DNA of 64,000 nt from Thiovibrio sp964588325 (lineage in GTDB: Bacteria > Desulfobacterota > Desulfobulbia > Desulfobulbales > Desulfurivibrionaceae). The number at the start of each line of letters is the position of its first letter. Within the stretch, counting starts at the first letter, position 1. Position numbers and translations under genes: made by a program. A model generated the notes under the pieces. That model was given only the letters and a program-made list of their open reading frames with translations. It did not search any database and was not told where the DNA came from. Positions 34,196 through 42,564 of this stretch are shown one piece after another. Where the stretch lies: assembly GCA_964588325.1 (NCBI GenBank), contig CAZPOR010000004.1, positions 186,001 through 250,000 on the forward strand, read 5' to 3'.

Positions 34196-34854
34196 ACAAC
34201 CAGCAACTCATCATTCTCGGGAACAAACTGAAGGAATGGTTTTTCCTGTTAAAAAGCGATCCAGAGGCCTTTGCCGAACTGAGAAAGCTCTGCCTTGGAA
34301 TTCTGGTCTGCGCCGCGATTCTCTACGGCGGGTCAACCCTGCTCCTGGCCCCGCAACAAAAAGAACTGCGCCGGAAGCGTGTCCAGAAAAACGAAATCGA
34401 GAATACCGCGCCTGCCCAGTTGGGCAGTGCCCTGGCCATGCAGGTTTCCCAGTTGGAAACGGAACAAAAAGATCTGCGGGAACAGACAGAGACCCTGGCC
34501 CTGCAGATTCGCCTTATCGAGGAGCAGTGGCAGTCGCTGACCGATCGTGAGCAGTTTTCCAAGACCCTGTTCGCTCTGCATGCCAACGCGCCCATCACCA
34601 TGGAAAATCATTTGCGTCAGATGAGTCAACTGGAAGACCGTTCGCAGAACGGATTTACTCTGAACACCGTCAATTTGGCCGGAGAGGTTCCTTTCCCGTT
34701 ACTCTACAAGTACCTGCAATACATTGAAGACCGCCCAGAAATAGGCATCATCGAGGATCTTGCCGTGACGCGTCTTGCCAACGCAGGCTATGATCAGCAG
34801 GCCAAGGTTGCCTTCAGCATGGTTGTCGGCAGAACAACCCTGGACAAGCCATGA
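34192..34854 (+). CDS. PilO/MshJ-like pilus assembly protein
   Basis: A 220-residue protein with one N-terminal transmembrane helix (LCLGILVCAAILYGGSTLLL), a heptad-rich coiled coil (AMQVSQLETEQKDLREQTET) and a periplasmic domain with GEVPFPLLYKYLQYIEDRPE. This is the PilO/MshJ layout; it should dimerise with the PilN-like protein. The GTG start at 34192 and stop at 34854 both overlap neighbours by 4 bases. Confidence 0.78.
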   Translation: MNNQQLIILGNKLKEWFFLLKSDPEAFAELRKLCLGILVCAAILYGGSTLLLAPQQKELRRKRVQKNEIENTAPAQLGSALAMQVSQLETEQKDLREQTETLALQIRLIEEQWQSLTDREQFSKTLFALHANAPITMENHLRQMSQLEDRSQNGFTLNTVNLAGEVPFPLLYKYLQYIEDRPEIGIIEDLAVTRLANAGYDQQAKVAFSMVVGRTTLDKP

Positions 34855-35291
34855 CAAACAACCGGCGCATCCTCTTTTTCACCGTTCTCCTCCTCGGACA
34901 TGCGCTCCCGCTTCAGGCGGAAGGGCCGCACATCCTCACGGTGCGGCCTGAAAAAATCCTGCCCCATCAAGGGCAAACCGCAGCCAGACCTGCCCTGGAA
35001 CGGGATCCCTTCAACTGGAATCGTGATCAGATCAACTTTTTTAAAAGCCAGGAACCCAGAGAAAAAAGCAATTCCATTGGCGGCTTGACCCTCTCTGGTA
35101 TAATCTGGGACAAGACCAAGCCCCAAGCGGTTATCAATGACCATCTGGTCACCAAGGGGGAGAAGGTTAACGGCTCGGTTGTCCAACAAATACTCAAGGA
35201 TCTTGTTGTTGTTGAACAAAACGGCGTCTCCCATGAACTGTGGCTGGAGTCCTCTCCGAGGCCCCTGCCCATGAAGGATAAAAAACCCTGA
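34851..35291 (+). CDS. MshK-like pilus assembly protein
   Basis: A 146-residue exported protein with a signal peptide (ILFFTVLLLGHALPLQAEG) and one small beta domain (GGLTLSGIIWDKTKPQAVIN, VNGSVVQQILKDLVVVEQNG). This resembles MshK/PilP/GspC homology domains, which link the inner-membrane complex to the secretin. It lies directly before the secretin gene with a one-base overlap. Confidence 0.7.
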   Translation: MTNNRRILFFTVLLLGHALPLQAEGPHILTVRPEKILPHQGQTAARPALERDPFNWNRDQINFFKSQEPREKSNSIGGLTLSGIIWDKTKPQAVINDHLVTKGEKVNGSVVQQILKDLVVVEQNGVSHELWLESSPRPLPMKDKKP

Positions 35292-36691
35292 TGCGAATCT
35301 CTTCCTTGCCCGTCATGCTCTTGTCGGCCGTGCTTGTCCTGGCCCTCCTGGGGCTGTTCCCTGCCCCAGGCCAGACCTCCGCTTTGCGGGAGCCGGAAAA
35401 CGACGCGCCCCTGCTGGAGGATCTGAAAAAGTTCCCGGCCTCGCTGCGGACCGAGAATCTCTCGGTTTCCCTGCTGTTGCGCGGCATGGGCCGTCAGGCA
35501 GGGATCAATATCCTGGTGGCGGACAACATTACCGAAACCATCAACCTTGACGTGGAAAAGCTGAATCTGTACGAGGCATTTCAGGTGATCATGGATGCCA
35601 AGCAGTTGCGGTACTATCAGAAAAACAATGTCATCTTCGTGGAGAAAAAAGCGGACTTTCAGGGACAGCAGCGCGACCTTGCCAACGAACGGGTCTGCAC
35701 AAAATTCGGCAATGCCGCAGCCTATGTGGATCAACTGAAACCCCTTTTGAGCCCGAATGGCTCAATTACCGTGACCAACCGCGGCAACTGTCTGGTTATT
35801 CAGGATCGGGCCGGAAACCTCCCCCGTCTGCGCGAGATGCTGGTCGAGCTTGACCAGCCCATTCCCCAGGTCCACATCGAAGCCCGCATCGTCTCCATCT
35901 CCAACGAGGCCAAGAAACAACTGGGCATCATCTGGGGTTACAACAACTACCGGGATGCCGCCGCCCTTGCCACCAAGATCAACCCCATCACCTCCAGCAT
36001 CAACCTGCCTGCCGTCGAGCCCACCACCAGCCTGGCCTTCGGCTTCATCCGCGAAAACGTCAATCTCAACGTGGAACTCCAGGCCATGCAGTCCGACAGC
36101 CTGCTGGAGATCCTCTCCTCGCCGAGCGTTCTTGTTCTCGACGGCAAAGAGGCCGAGATCAAGCAGGGCAAAGAGGTTCCCTATGTGACCCAGACCGCCA
36201 ACACGGTCAACACCACCTTTCGGGAGGCAAACCTCGGCCTCAAGGTCAAGCCCACGGTATTGCAGGACGGCTACGTCATCCTGGACGTGGAGGTCACCAA
36301 CGACAGCGTTGACCAGGCAACCTCCGGCGCAAGCGGGCTGCTGATCAACAAGCAGGCGATCACCACCAACCTTTTTCTGGAAGACAAGGTCACCGTGGTC
36401 ATCGGCGGCATTGTGCAGCAAAACAAGAGCAACCTGAACAGCAAGGTGCCGGGCCTGGGAGATATCCCGCTTTTTGGCAACCTCTTCAAGAACGCAAACA
36501 AGCGCAACGACCAGTCGGAACTCATGGTTTTCATCACCCCCCGCATTGTCAGCATGACCCGCAAGGAAAACGGTGGGGCCACTGGACCCTTGCCTTCTCC
36601 CGCGGCTGACGCCGAAAAGCCCAAGGAAGAAGTGATTCCGGCTGACACTCCGAAAAATACAACCCAGGGAACCCCGCTGCCGCCGCAATGA
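35291..36691 (+). CDS. mshL: MSHA pilus secretin MshL
   Basis: A 466-residue outer-membrane secretin, exported by the signal MRISSLPVMLLSAVLVLALL. Two N-domains follow (INILVADNITETINLDVEK and VHIEARIVSISNEAKKQLG). The secretin core has VLVLDGKEAEIKQGKEVPYV and the signature VPGLGDIPLFGNLFKN. A Pro-rich, charged tail ends it. It forms the channel through which the pilus leaves. Somewhat shorter than the Vibrio form. The stop overlaps the ATG of the AAA gene by 4 bases. Confidence 0.9.
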   Translation: MRISSLPVMLLSAVLVLALLGLFPAPGQTSALREPENDAPLLEDLKKFPASLRTENLSVSLLLRGMGRQAGINILVADNITETINLDVEKLNLYEAFQVIMDAKQLRYYQKNNVIFVEKKADFQGQQRDLANERVCTKFGNAAAYVDQLKPLLSPNGSITVTNRGNCLVIQDRAGNLPRLREMLVELDQPIPQVHIEARIVSISNEAKKQLGIIWGYNNYRDAAALATKINPITSSINLPAVEPTTSLAFGFIRENVNLNVELQAMQSDSLLEILSSPSVLVLDGKEAEIKQGKEVPYVTQTANTVNTTFREANLGLKVKPTVLQDGYVILDVEVTNDSVDQATSGASGLLINKQAITTNLFLEDKVTVVIGGIVQQNKSNLNSKVPGLGDIPLFGNLFKNANKRNDQSELMVFITPRIVSMTRKENGGATGPLPSPAADAEKPKEEVIPADTPKNTTQGTPLPPQ

Positions 36692-37911
36692 ACCACCTCG
36701 AGTTTTTCGGTCTACAGGAAGATCCTTTCCGCATGACCCCGGACAGGAATTATTACTTTCCCACCAAGGGACATGCCGGGCTGCGCGAGGTTATCCGCTA
36801 TGGCCTTGAGGGCGACGAGGGGTTCATCATCGTCACCGGCGAAATCGGCACCGGCAAGACCCTCATGCTCCGCCTGATGATGGATGACCTGCCGGACAGG
36901 TTTGAGACCGCCCTGATCCTTTCGCCCCACCTCTCCCGCCTGGAACTGCTTCTGGCCATTTTTCAGGATATCGGTCTTCCCATCCCGACGGGCAACACGG
37001 CCAGCCTCGACTCGCTCCTGCGCATCCTCAACGACCACCTGTACGCCTTGGCGCAACAAGGCAAGAAGCTGCTCATCGTCATCGACGAAGCGCAGAATCT
37101 TCCCGACGAAAGTCTGGAACAGCTCCGGTTGCTTTCCAATTTCGAAACCGACACCCAGAAGCTCCTGCAGATCGTGCTCTTCGGCCAGCCGGAACTGCGC
37201 GACAAACTGGCCCAGAGCAACATGCGTCAGCTTGTCCAGCGGGTCAGCATCATGGAAACCCTTTCCCCCCTTTCAAAACAGGAGATGGTCAGCTACATCC
37301 TCCACCGTTTCAAGAAAAGCGGGGTCTATGAAATGCCGCGCTCCTTCGCCACCACCGACCTGCTCTGGCGTTTCACCAAGGGCTATCCCCGCCTGATCAA
37401 CAAGCTTATGAGCAGAACGCTCCTGGTGGCCTACGCCGAAAAAGAAACCCGCATTTCCCGCAAAATCGTCCGGGAAGCAATTGCCTCCCTCAATACCCCG
37501 AAACAGAAGGGCCGGTTTTCCACCCTTGCCCTCCGCTGGGCAACAGGATTTTTTCTCCTTCTGCTCCTCTTCTGGGGAATCGCCTTTTCCCCGTTCCGGC
37601 TCGCGAACACCATCGCCGTCGATAGCCAGGCCATTTCCGGATGGATTGCCCAAGGGGCGGCCTGGACCATCAGCCTGGCCGAAGATGGCGGACGGGCATT
37701 GGCTTCCTGGCGCGAACAGGGACTTGCCCGGCTCAACGGATTGGTCAATGGCCCCAGCCAATCATCACAAGCACCGCAGATCCTGCCGTTGCCCTCGCCG
37801 CCCGCCCCTCTTTCCCTGGAAGAAAAAAACGATCCCGCCCCTGCGGACGAACCGATGACGGAGAGCGAGAGGCCCGAGTACCCCTCGCCTTTTATGAGGG
37901 GGATACAATGA
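36688..37911 (+). CDS. mshM: MshM/ExeA-like AAA ATPase
   Basis: A 407-residue protein. The N-terminal 270 residues are an ExeA-type AAA ATPase: FFGLQEDPFRMTPDRNYYFP, Walker A VTGEIGTGKTLMLRLMM, Walker B LLIVIDEAQNLP and sensor QIVLFGQPELRDKL. One transmembrane helix (about 283-305, ATGFFLLLLLFWGIAFSPF) and a low-complexity periplasmic tail follow. MshM and ExeA are thought to help place the secretin through the cell wall. It sits directly after the secretin gene. Confidence 0.88.
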   Translation: MNHLEFFGLQEDPFRMTPDRNYYFPTKGHAGLREVIRYGLEGDEGFIIVTGEIGTGKTLMLRLMMDDLPDRFETALILSPHLSRLELLLAIFQDIGLPIPTGNTASLDSLLRILNDHLYALAQQGKKLLIVIDEAQNLPDESLEQLRLLSNFETDTQKLLQIVLFGQPELRDKLAQSNMRQLVQRVSIMETLSPLSKQEMVSYILHRFKKSGVYEMPRSFATTDLLWRFTKGYPRLINKLMSRTLLVAYAEKETRISRKIVREAIASLNTPKQKGRFSTLALRWATGFFLLLLLFWGIAFSPFRLANTIAVDSQAISGWIAQGAAWTISLAEDGGRALASWREQGLARLNGLVNGPSQSSQAPQILPLPSPPAPLSLEEKNDPAPADEPMTESERPEYPSPFMRGIQ

Positions 37912-37985
37912 AAAGCCCACATACCACCACGCCCCTGAACCGTGCGCGATAATTCCTTACCAACCCTTCACCCGTGGCACTCGCG

Positions 37986-39626
37986 ATGACGACACCACCG
38001 AAACGAAGAAAATTTGGCGACATCCTTGTGGAAGGCGGGTTGATCACGGCAACCCAGCTCCAGCAAGCGCTGTCCTATGGCACCGACCGCGACATCAAAC
38101 TGGGCGAGGCCCTGCGCGAACTCGGCTTTGTCAATGACACCGCCGTTGCCAACACCATTGCCAGACAGTTAAAAATTCCCTTTATCGATTTCCGCAAAAT
38201 CGTGGTGGACCCGGAGGTGGCCCAGATCATCCCGGAAGGGGTTGCCAGAAAGTACAAGGTCATCGCCCTTGGCAAGCGTCCCGGCGAGGTGCTGGTCGCC
38301 TTTGCCGACCCGCTCAACATCTTCGCCATTGACGAGGTTGGCCGCTACATTCAGGACAAAACCGTGGTCTGCGTGGGAATCGAATCGGAAATCATGGCCG
38401 CCATGGACCGATTGTACACCTCGGCGGTCAAGATCGAACAGCGGCTTGAAGACACCGGGGAAGAATCCGCCACGGTCAGCGCCATCAACGACATCCTGCT
38501 CAAGGCCGTGCGGCAGCGGGCCAGCGACATCCACATCGAGCCGGACCATGATCGGGTAAGGGTTCGCACCCGGGTGGACGGCATTCTCCGCGAGGGCAGC
38601 TCCTTCCCTCTGGAGATGCACCCCAACCTCATCTCCCGCATCAAGATCATGGCCCATCTCGATATCGGCGAACGCCGCAAGCCCCAGGACGGCCGCTTTG
38701 AACTGCCCATCTCCGGCAAGGAGTTTGACGTGCGGGTTTCCATCCTGCCCCTGAGCGCCGGAGAAAAGGTGGTGATGCGGCTGCTGGACAAGGGCACCAT
38801 GCGCTTCAACCTGCAGGAGCTGGGCTTTGAGCCCTACCAGCGCGCCCTGTTCATGGAGCATCTCTCCCGGCCCCACGAGATCATCCTGGTCACCGGACCC
38901 ACCGGTAGCGGCAAGACCACCACCCTCTACGGGGCGCTGAATTATCTCAACTCGGTGGAAAAGAACATCGTCACCGTGGAAGACCCGGTGGAGTATGAAC
39001 TGACCGGAATCAACCAGGTGCAGGTCAATATCCGGGCCGACCTCACCTTTGCCAATTCCCTGCGCTCCATCCTCCGCCAGGATCCGGACATCATCATGAT
39101 CGGCGAAATCCGCGATGCGGAAACCGCGGAGATCGCCATCCAATCGGCCCTCACCGGCCATCTGGTGCTTTCCACCCTGCACACCAACGATGCGGCCGGC
39201 GCGGTCACCCGGCTCATCGACATGGGCATCCCGCCCTTTCTCATCGCCTCGGCGGTGGGACTGGTGGTGGCCCAGCGGCTCCTGCGGTTGCTCTGCCCCA
39301 ACTGCAAGGCCCCCTTCACCCCGCCGGAAGAACTTCAGGAGGCCCTTGGCCTTGCCCATGACCCGAACCGGCGTTTTTACAAGCCGGTGGGCTGCGACAA
39401 ATGCGAGGGTTCGGGCTACAAAGGGCGGATCGCCATCTACGAAACCATGCCCATATCCACGGCCATCGAGGAGCTTATCCTCAAGAAATCCTCCAGCCAG
39501 GAGATCTTCCGGCAGGCGCAGAAAGAAGACCTCACCTCCCTCCGCCAATCGGGCATCGCCAAGGTGGTCAGCGGCCAGACCTCGGTGGATGAAGCCTTCC
39601 GCGTCACCATGGAACTGAAGGAGTAA
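37986..39626 (+). CDS. mshE: MSHA pilus extension ATPase MshE (GspE/PilB family)
   Basis: A 546-residue cytoplasmic motor. The N-terminal T2SSE_N-type domain (FGDILVEGGLITATQLQQAL), a second N-domain, then Walker A VTGPTGSGKTTTLYGAL, Asp box (DPVEYELTGINQVQVN), Walker B (DPDIIMIGEIRDAETAEIA) and a zinc site (CPNCKAPF ... CDKCEGSGYKGR). In Vibrio MshE binds c-di-GMP through its N-terminus; the matching region is present, but I did not verify each residue. ATG at 37986 is chosen over GTG 37974. Confidence 0.93.
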   Translation: MTTPPKRRKFGDILVEGGLITATQLQQALSYGTDRDIKLGEALRELGFVNDTAVANTIARQLKIPFIDFRKIVVDPEVAQIIPEGVARKYKVIALGKRPGEVLVAFADPLNIFAIDEVGRYIQDKTVVCVGIESEIMAAMDRLYTSAVKIEQRLEDTGEESATVSAINDILLKAVRQRASDIHIEPDHDRVRVRTRVDGILREGSSFPLEMHPNLISRIKIMAHLDIGERRKPQDGRFELPISGKEFDVRVSILPLSAGEKVVMRLLDKGTMRFNLQELGFEPYQRALFMEHLSRPHEIILVTGPTGSGKTTTLYGALNYLNSVEKNIVTVEDPVEYELTGINQVQVNIRADLTFANSLRSILRQDPDIIMIGEIRDAETAEIAIQSALTGHLVLSTLHTNDAAGAVTRLIDMGIPPFLIASAVGLVVAQRLLRLLCPNCKAPFTPPEELQEALGLAHDPNRRFYKPVGCDKCEGSGYKGRIAIYETMPISTAIEELILKKSSSQEIFRQAQKEDLTSLRQSGIAKVVSGQTSVDEAFRVTMELKE

Positions 39627-39629
39627 CCG

Positions 39630-40880
39630 GTGCCGATCTTCCGTTACGAGGCAATCAACTCGGCCGGCCGTATCGTTTCCGGCACCCATCCCGCCGAGAT
39701 CATGCAGGAGGTGGAAGCCTGGCTGCAAAAGGGCGGCTTGAGTCCGGTAAACATCCGGGTTCTCTCCGAGCAGCAATCCGCCAAGGCAAAGGAGGCAAGC
39801 CGGGACGTTGCCGGACCCACGCTCCGCGAACGGCTCTTCGGGATCACCCTGGAAGACAAAATCCTTTTCTGCCGGCAACTGGCCACCCTGCTGGCCGCCG
39901 GGGTCAACATCATCGAATCCTTCGGCATCCTGGCCCTCCAGGTGTCCAATCCCATGCTCCGGGAGATCATCCTCGCCATGAGCGCCGAGGTGGAAAGCGG
40001 CGCCAGCCTGAGCGACGCGGTCAGCCGCCAGCCCAAAGCCTTCAACGTGCTTTTCTTCAACATCGTCAAGGTGGGCGAGGAAACCGGCTCCCTGGACAAG
40101 GCCTTTGCCTACCTGGCCGCGCTGTACGAAAACGAAAAAGCCATCAAGGAACGGATCAAATCCGCCACCCGGTACCCGAAATTCGTCATCTTCGCCATCA
40201 CCGGCGCGGTTTTCTTCCTGATGAGCTTCGTGGTGCCGAAATTCGCCAAGCTTTTTGCCGCGGCCAAAGTCGAATTGCCCTTGGCCACCAAAATTCTCAT
40301 GGGGGTCAGCACCTTTTTCGCCGACAACACCCTGTCCATTGTCGGAGCGGCGCTGGCCCTGTTCATCGCCTACCGATTGGCCTTGGGCTCCCGCGAGTTC
40401 GTGTTTTTCCGCGACCGGCTGCTGCTGCGGGTGCCGATCTTCGGCCCCCTGAGCACCAAGATTTACATGGCCCGCTTCTGCCGGGTCTTTTCCATCCTCA
40501 CCACCAGTGGCATCGATATCATCAAAACCCTGCGGCTTTCGACAAACGCCTTGGAAAACCTGGTCCTCTTCCAGATGGTGGAGGAGATCACCGGCGAGGT
40601 GGAGGATGGCGTGAGCCTGCACGAGGCCATGGCCAAGCACCACACCATCCCGCCCATGGTTCCGCAGATGATCGCGGTGGGCGAGCAGTCCGGCCGGCTG
40701 GATGAAATGATGGCAAAGGTGGCTGATTACTACGATTTGGAAAGCGATTACACCATCAGAAACCTCTCCACCCTGATCGAACCGATCCTCCTGCTGGTTT
40801 TAGGTGTAATGGTAGGGCTGATGGCCTTGGCCATCTTCACCCCAATGTGGGATATGATGAACGTGGTGCGGGGAAGGTAG
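39630..40880 (+). CDS. mshG: MSHA inner-membrane platform protein MshG (PilC/GspF family)
   Basis: A 416-residue membrane protein with two GspF repeats, each a cytoplasmic helical bundle and a hydrophobic hairpin. Seen: EDKILFCRQLATLLAAGVNI at the first and MARFCRVFSILTTSGIDIIK at the second, with YPKFVIFAITGAVFFLMSFV and LIEPILLLVLGVMVGLMALA as membrane segments. GTG start, with AAGGAG 7 bases upstream. It turns ATPase motion into pilin addition. Last plus-strand gene of the locus, followed by a bidirectional terminator. Confidence 0.93.
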   Translation: MPIFRYEAINSAGRIVSGTHPAEIMQEVEAWLQKGGLSPVNIRVLSEQQSAKAKEASRDVAGPTLRERLFGITLEDKILFCRQLATLLAAGVNIIESFGILALQVSNPMLREIILAMSAEVESGASLSDAVSRQPKAFNVLFFNIVKVGEETGSLDKAFAYLAALYENEKAIKERIKSATRYPKFVIFAITGAVFFLMSFVVPKFAKLFAAAKVELPLATKILMGVSTFFADNTLSIVGAALALFIAYRLALGSREFVFFRDRLLLRVPIFGPLSTKIYMARFCRVFSILTTSGIDIIKTLRLSTNALENLVLFQMVEEITGEVEDGVSLHEAMAKHHTIPPMVPQMIAVGEQSGRLDEMMAKVADYYDLESDYTIRNLSTLIEPILLLVLGVMVGLMALAIFTPMWDMMNVVRGR

Positions 40881-40938
40881 ACAGCAGCACAAAGGTGGGT
40901 TGAGGTTGTATCAGGAAGACCCCACAACCTAGCAATCA

Positions 40939-40980
40939 AAAAAGGCCGACCCTCTGCGGAGGAACCGGCCTTTAAAAAAA
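40939..40980. terminator. Bidirectional terminator between mshG and the major pilin
   Basis: AAAGGCCG (40941-40948) and CGGCCTTT (40966-40973) form the outer stem, and CCTC with GAGG an inner one. A runs lie on both sides, so it fits transcripts from both directions: plus-strand mshG and minus-strand pilin. Confidence 0.8.
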
Positions 40981-40996
40981 CCACCTTCAAACAAGA

Positions 40997-41545
40997 CTAA
41001 TCACAGTTAGCCGTGGTCAGCGCGGCTGCGCTAAAAGTAGGAGCGCTACCAGCAGTTGCTGGTTGAGCATAAGTAATGACACAGTCTGGATGACCCGTGT
41101 CAGGGGAGAGGGTGAGAACACTCGTCGTTGCACTCACAATATTATAGTCAGTCAGTCCCCCCGCAGCCACCACAATACCAGAAGTAGTGGTGCCTATCGC
41201 TGCATCAGCTCCGGCCGTTCCTTCTACTGTGCAACCATCTCCGCCTACATCCGGATAGCCCAAATGCATTGGGATGGGCAGTCCTTCCATTGTTATCGCA
41301 GTAGTAGCTGTACCACCTTTTACCAACCACGCAGCATGCCCAATCCCAGCAGCTCCTTTAATCGCACCAAGGGCACCTTGCATCTTGGCGATCCTCGCCT
41401 CCGTTTGAATATCAGCAAATCTCGGTATGGCAACTGCCGCCATAATACCAAGAATCACAATAACCACAATCAGCTCTATCAGCGTGAAACCACGTTGATT
41501 CCCAACCACACTCCCAACCCGTGACTGCCTGTTCAAATCTTCCAT
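40997..41545 (-). CDS. mshA: MSHA major pilin
   Basis: A 182-residue prepilin with leader MEDLNRQSRVGSVVGNQRG and mature helix FTLIELIVVIVILGIMAAVA with Glu5. DIQTEARIAKMQGALGAIKG is the conserved MshA extension of the helix, and the C-terminal domain ends with cysteines (HPDCVITYAQ, TTANCD) that can close the D-region loop. The start is ATG 41545 with GGAGG 5 bases upstream; an ATG at 41557 is possible. It faces the rest of the locus and can be expressed apart from it, as expected for the abundant pilus subunit. Confidence 0.88.
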   Translation of the reverse strand: MEDLNRQSRVGSVVGNQRGFTLIELIVVIVILGIMAAVAIPRFADIQTEARIAKMQGALGAIKGAAGIGHAAWLVKGGTATTAITMEGLPIPMHLGYPDVGGDGCTVEGTAGADAAIGTTTSGIVVAAGGLTDYNIVSATTSVLTLSPDTGHPDCVITYAQPATAGSAPTFSAAALTTANCD

Positions 41546-41693
41546 GTCTTCCTCCATGCCTGTGGTTACAATGGTACTTCCAAAAAATATACAATAAAAA
41601 TAAATGGTTTTAGAACAATTGGCAACAGGGAACATCAAATGCATTTACATCCGGCCAGAAAAAACATTGCCAGCTATCCCCCCACACCTTATA

Positions 41694-41715
41694 GTTGACT
41701 ATAATTCTAGTCAAC
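41694..41715 (+). promoter_or_regulatory. Operator and -10 element of the toxin-antitoxin operon
   Basis: GTTGACTA (41694-41701) and TAGTCAAC (41708-41715) form a perfect 8-bp inverted repeat with a 6-base centre. A TATAAT hexamer (41700-41705) lies inside. No clear -35 is seen. This is the usual place for binding of a Phd/RelE-type complex. Confidence 0.55.
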
Positions 41716-41733
41716 CTCAATTTGGAGACCAGC

Positions 41734-41994
41734 ATGAAAACCCTGCCTCTCTCGGAAGTAAAGATGAAACTCAGCGCCTTGGTCGATGCGGTCAGTTCCA
41801 CCGAGCAGGAAGTGGTTATCACCAAGAATGGCAGGCCCGTGGCCGTGCTGGTGAGCCCTGCCGAATATGAGGGCTGGAGGGAGACCTTGACGGTGAAATC
41901 CGATGCGGAATTGATGACCGAAATCAAAAAGGGCCTTTCCGCGCTGGAGAAAAAACAGGTGCGCCTGTATTCACTTGATGAGCTGTGCGCGTAG
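41734..41994 (+). CDS. Phd/YefM-family antitoxin
   Basis: An 86-residue protein. MKTLPLSEVKMKLSALVDAV followed by VVITKNGRPVAVLVSPAEYE is the Phd/YefM DNA-binding fold. The C-terminal third is charged and probably wraps around the toxin. ATG at 41734 has GGAG 6 bases before it; a frame from 41695 runs through the operator. The palindrome just upstream supports autorepression. The toxin gene begins 6 bases after the stop. Confidence 0.88.
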   Translation: MKTLPLSEVKMKLSALVDAVSSTEQEVVITKNGRPVAVLVSPAEYEGWRETLTVKSDAELMTEIKKGLSALEKKQVRLYSLDELCA

Positions 41995-41999
41995 CACCG

Positions 42000-42296
42000 A
42001 TGCCGGAAAAGCAAAAAAAATACAGCCTTCATGTGCCGGATGCGGTGGCGGAACTGGTGCGGCGCCTGCATCCCCAACTGAAATCCGGGATCAAGGCGGT
42101 GCTGAAGAATATCCTAGACGATCCTGCCTGCGGCAAGGCGCTCAAGGATGAGCTTGACGGCTTGCGAAGCTACCGCTTCAAACGGTTCAGAATCATCTAT
42201 ACAATTGGGGCAGAAGGCATCACCATTGTCGCTATTGGCCCTCGACGATATATTTATGAAGAGACCTTCCGGATCATCAGCAAGGAAAACCCGTAA
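42000..42296 (+). CDS. RelE/ParE-superfamily toxin
   Basis: A 98-residue basic protein. HVPDAVAELVRRLHPQLKSG, DELDGLRSYRFKRFRIIYTI and IVAIGPRRYIYEETFRII match the RelE/ParE fold (helix pair, then a beta sheet with Arg residues). With the Phd/YefM protein upstream it forms a type II toxin-antitoxin pair. Target (ribosome-dependent mRNA cleavage or gyrase) cannot be told from sequence alone; the RxxY and C-terminal YxY-like positions fit RelE types. A GTG at 41985, inside the antitoxin gene, is an alternative start. Confidence 0.82.
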   Translation: MPEKQKKYSLHVPDAVAELVRRLHPQLKSGIKAVLKNILDDPACGKALKDELDGLRSYRFKRFRIIYTIGAEGITIVAIGPRRYIYEETFRIISKENP

Positions 42297-42303
42297 CGGT
42301 TAA

Positions 42304-42430
42304 GCCTTTTTCAAAATGAAGTCACCCCGGCGAAAGCCGGGGTCCAGGACAGGAAAAACCAGCAAAAATGTCTGGAGTCCGGCTTTCGCCGGAATAACGA
42401 ACTGAAACATCCTTTATTTTGAAAAAGGCT
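42304..42430. repeat. MITE-like element, 127 bp, with REP-like core (copy 2)
   Basis: The ends AGCCTTTTTCAAAAT (42304-42318) and ATTTTGAAAAAGGCT (42416-42430) are perfect 15-bp inverted repeats. Inside, GGCGAAAGCCGGGGTCCAG (about 42330-42347) pairs with the CTGGAGTCCGGCTTTCGCC stretch (about 42372-42390). The core is shared with the repeat at 20865-20936, which lacks these outer arms. No coding sequence inside and no obvious target duplication. Confidence 0.7.
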
Positions 42431-42470
42431 CGATAGAGAGCCATTTTTACGAAAAGCGGCTTTTGATGAA

Positions 42471-42514
42471 TTGACTTTCCTTACAATTCCTTATACTTTT
42501 AGACTATCCTAAAA
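42471..42514 (+). promoter_or_regulatory. Promoter and candidate operator of the DtxR-family gene
   Basis: TTGACT (42471-42476), a 17-base spacer and TACTTT (42494-42499). An inverted repeat TTTTAG (42497-42502), 6 bases, CTAAAA (42509-42514) overlaps the -10 and start site, which is where a metal-dependent repressor would bind. Confidence 0.55.
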
Positions 42515-42564
42515 TTATTTATCTCTGAAACAGACTACTGGTGCCCGTGGGAGCAGACAGCCAT

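Noticed and set aside
38169..40643. 824-codon minus-strand ORF across mshE and mshG
   Set aside because: It overlaps two clear motor and platform genes and has no motif. GC-rich codons leave few stops in this frame.
41546..41733. Sigma-54 promoter for the major pilin
   Set aside because: A TGGCA-like stretch is seen on the minus strand, but the GC pair at the required distance is missing.
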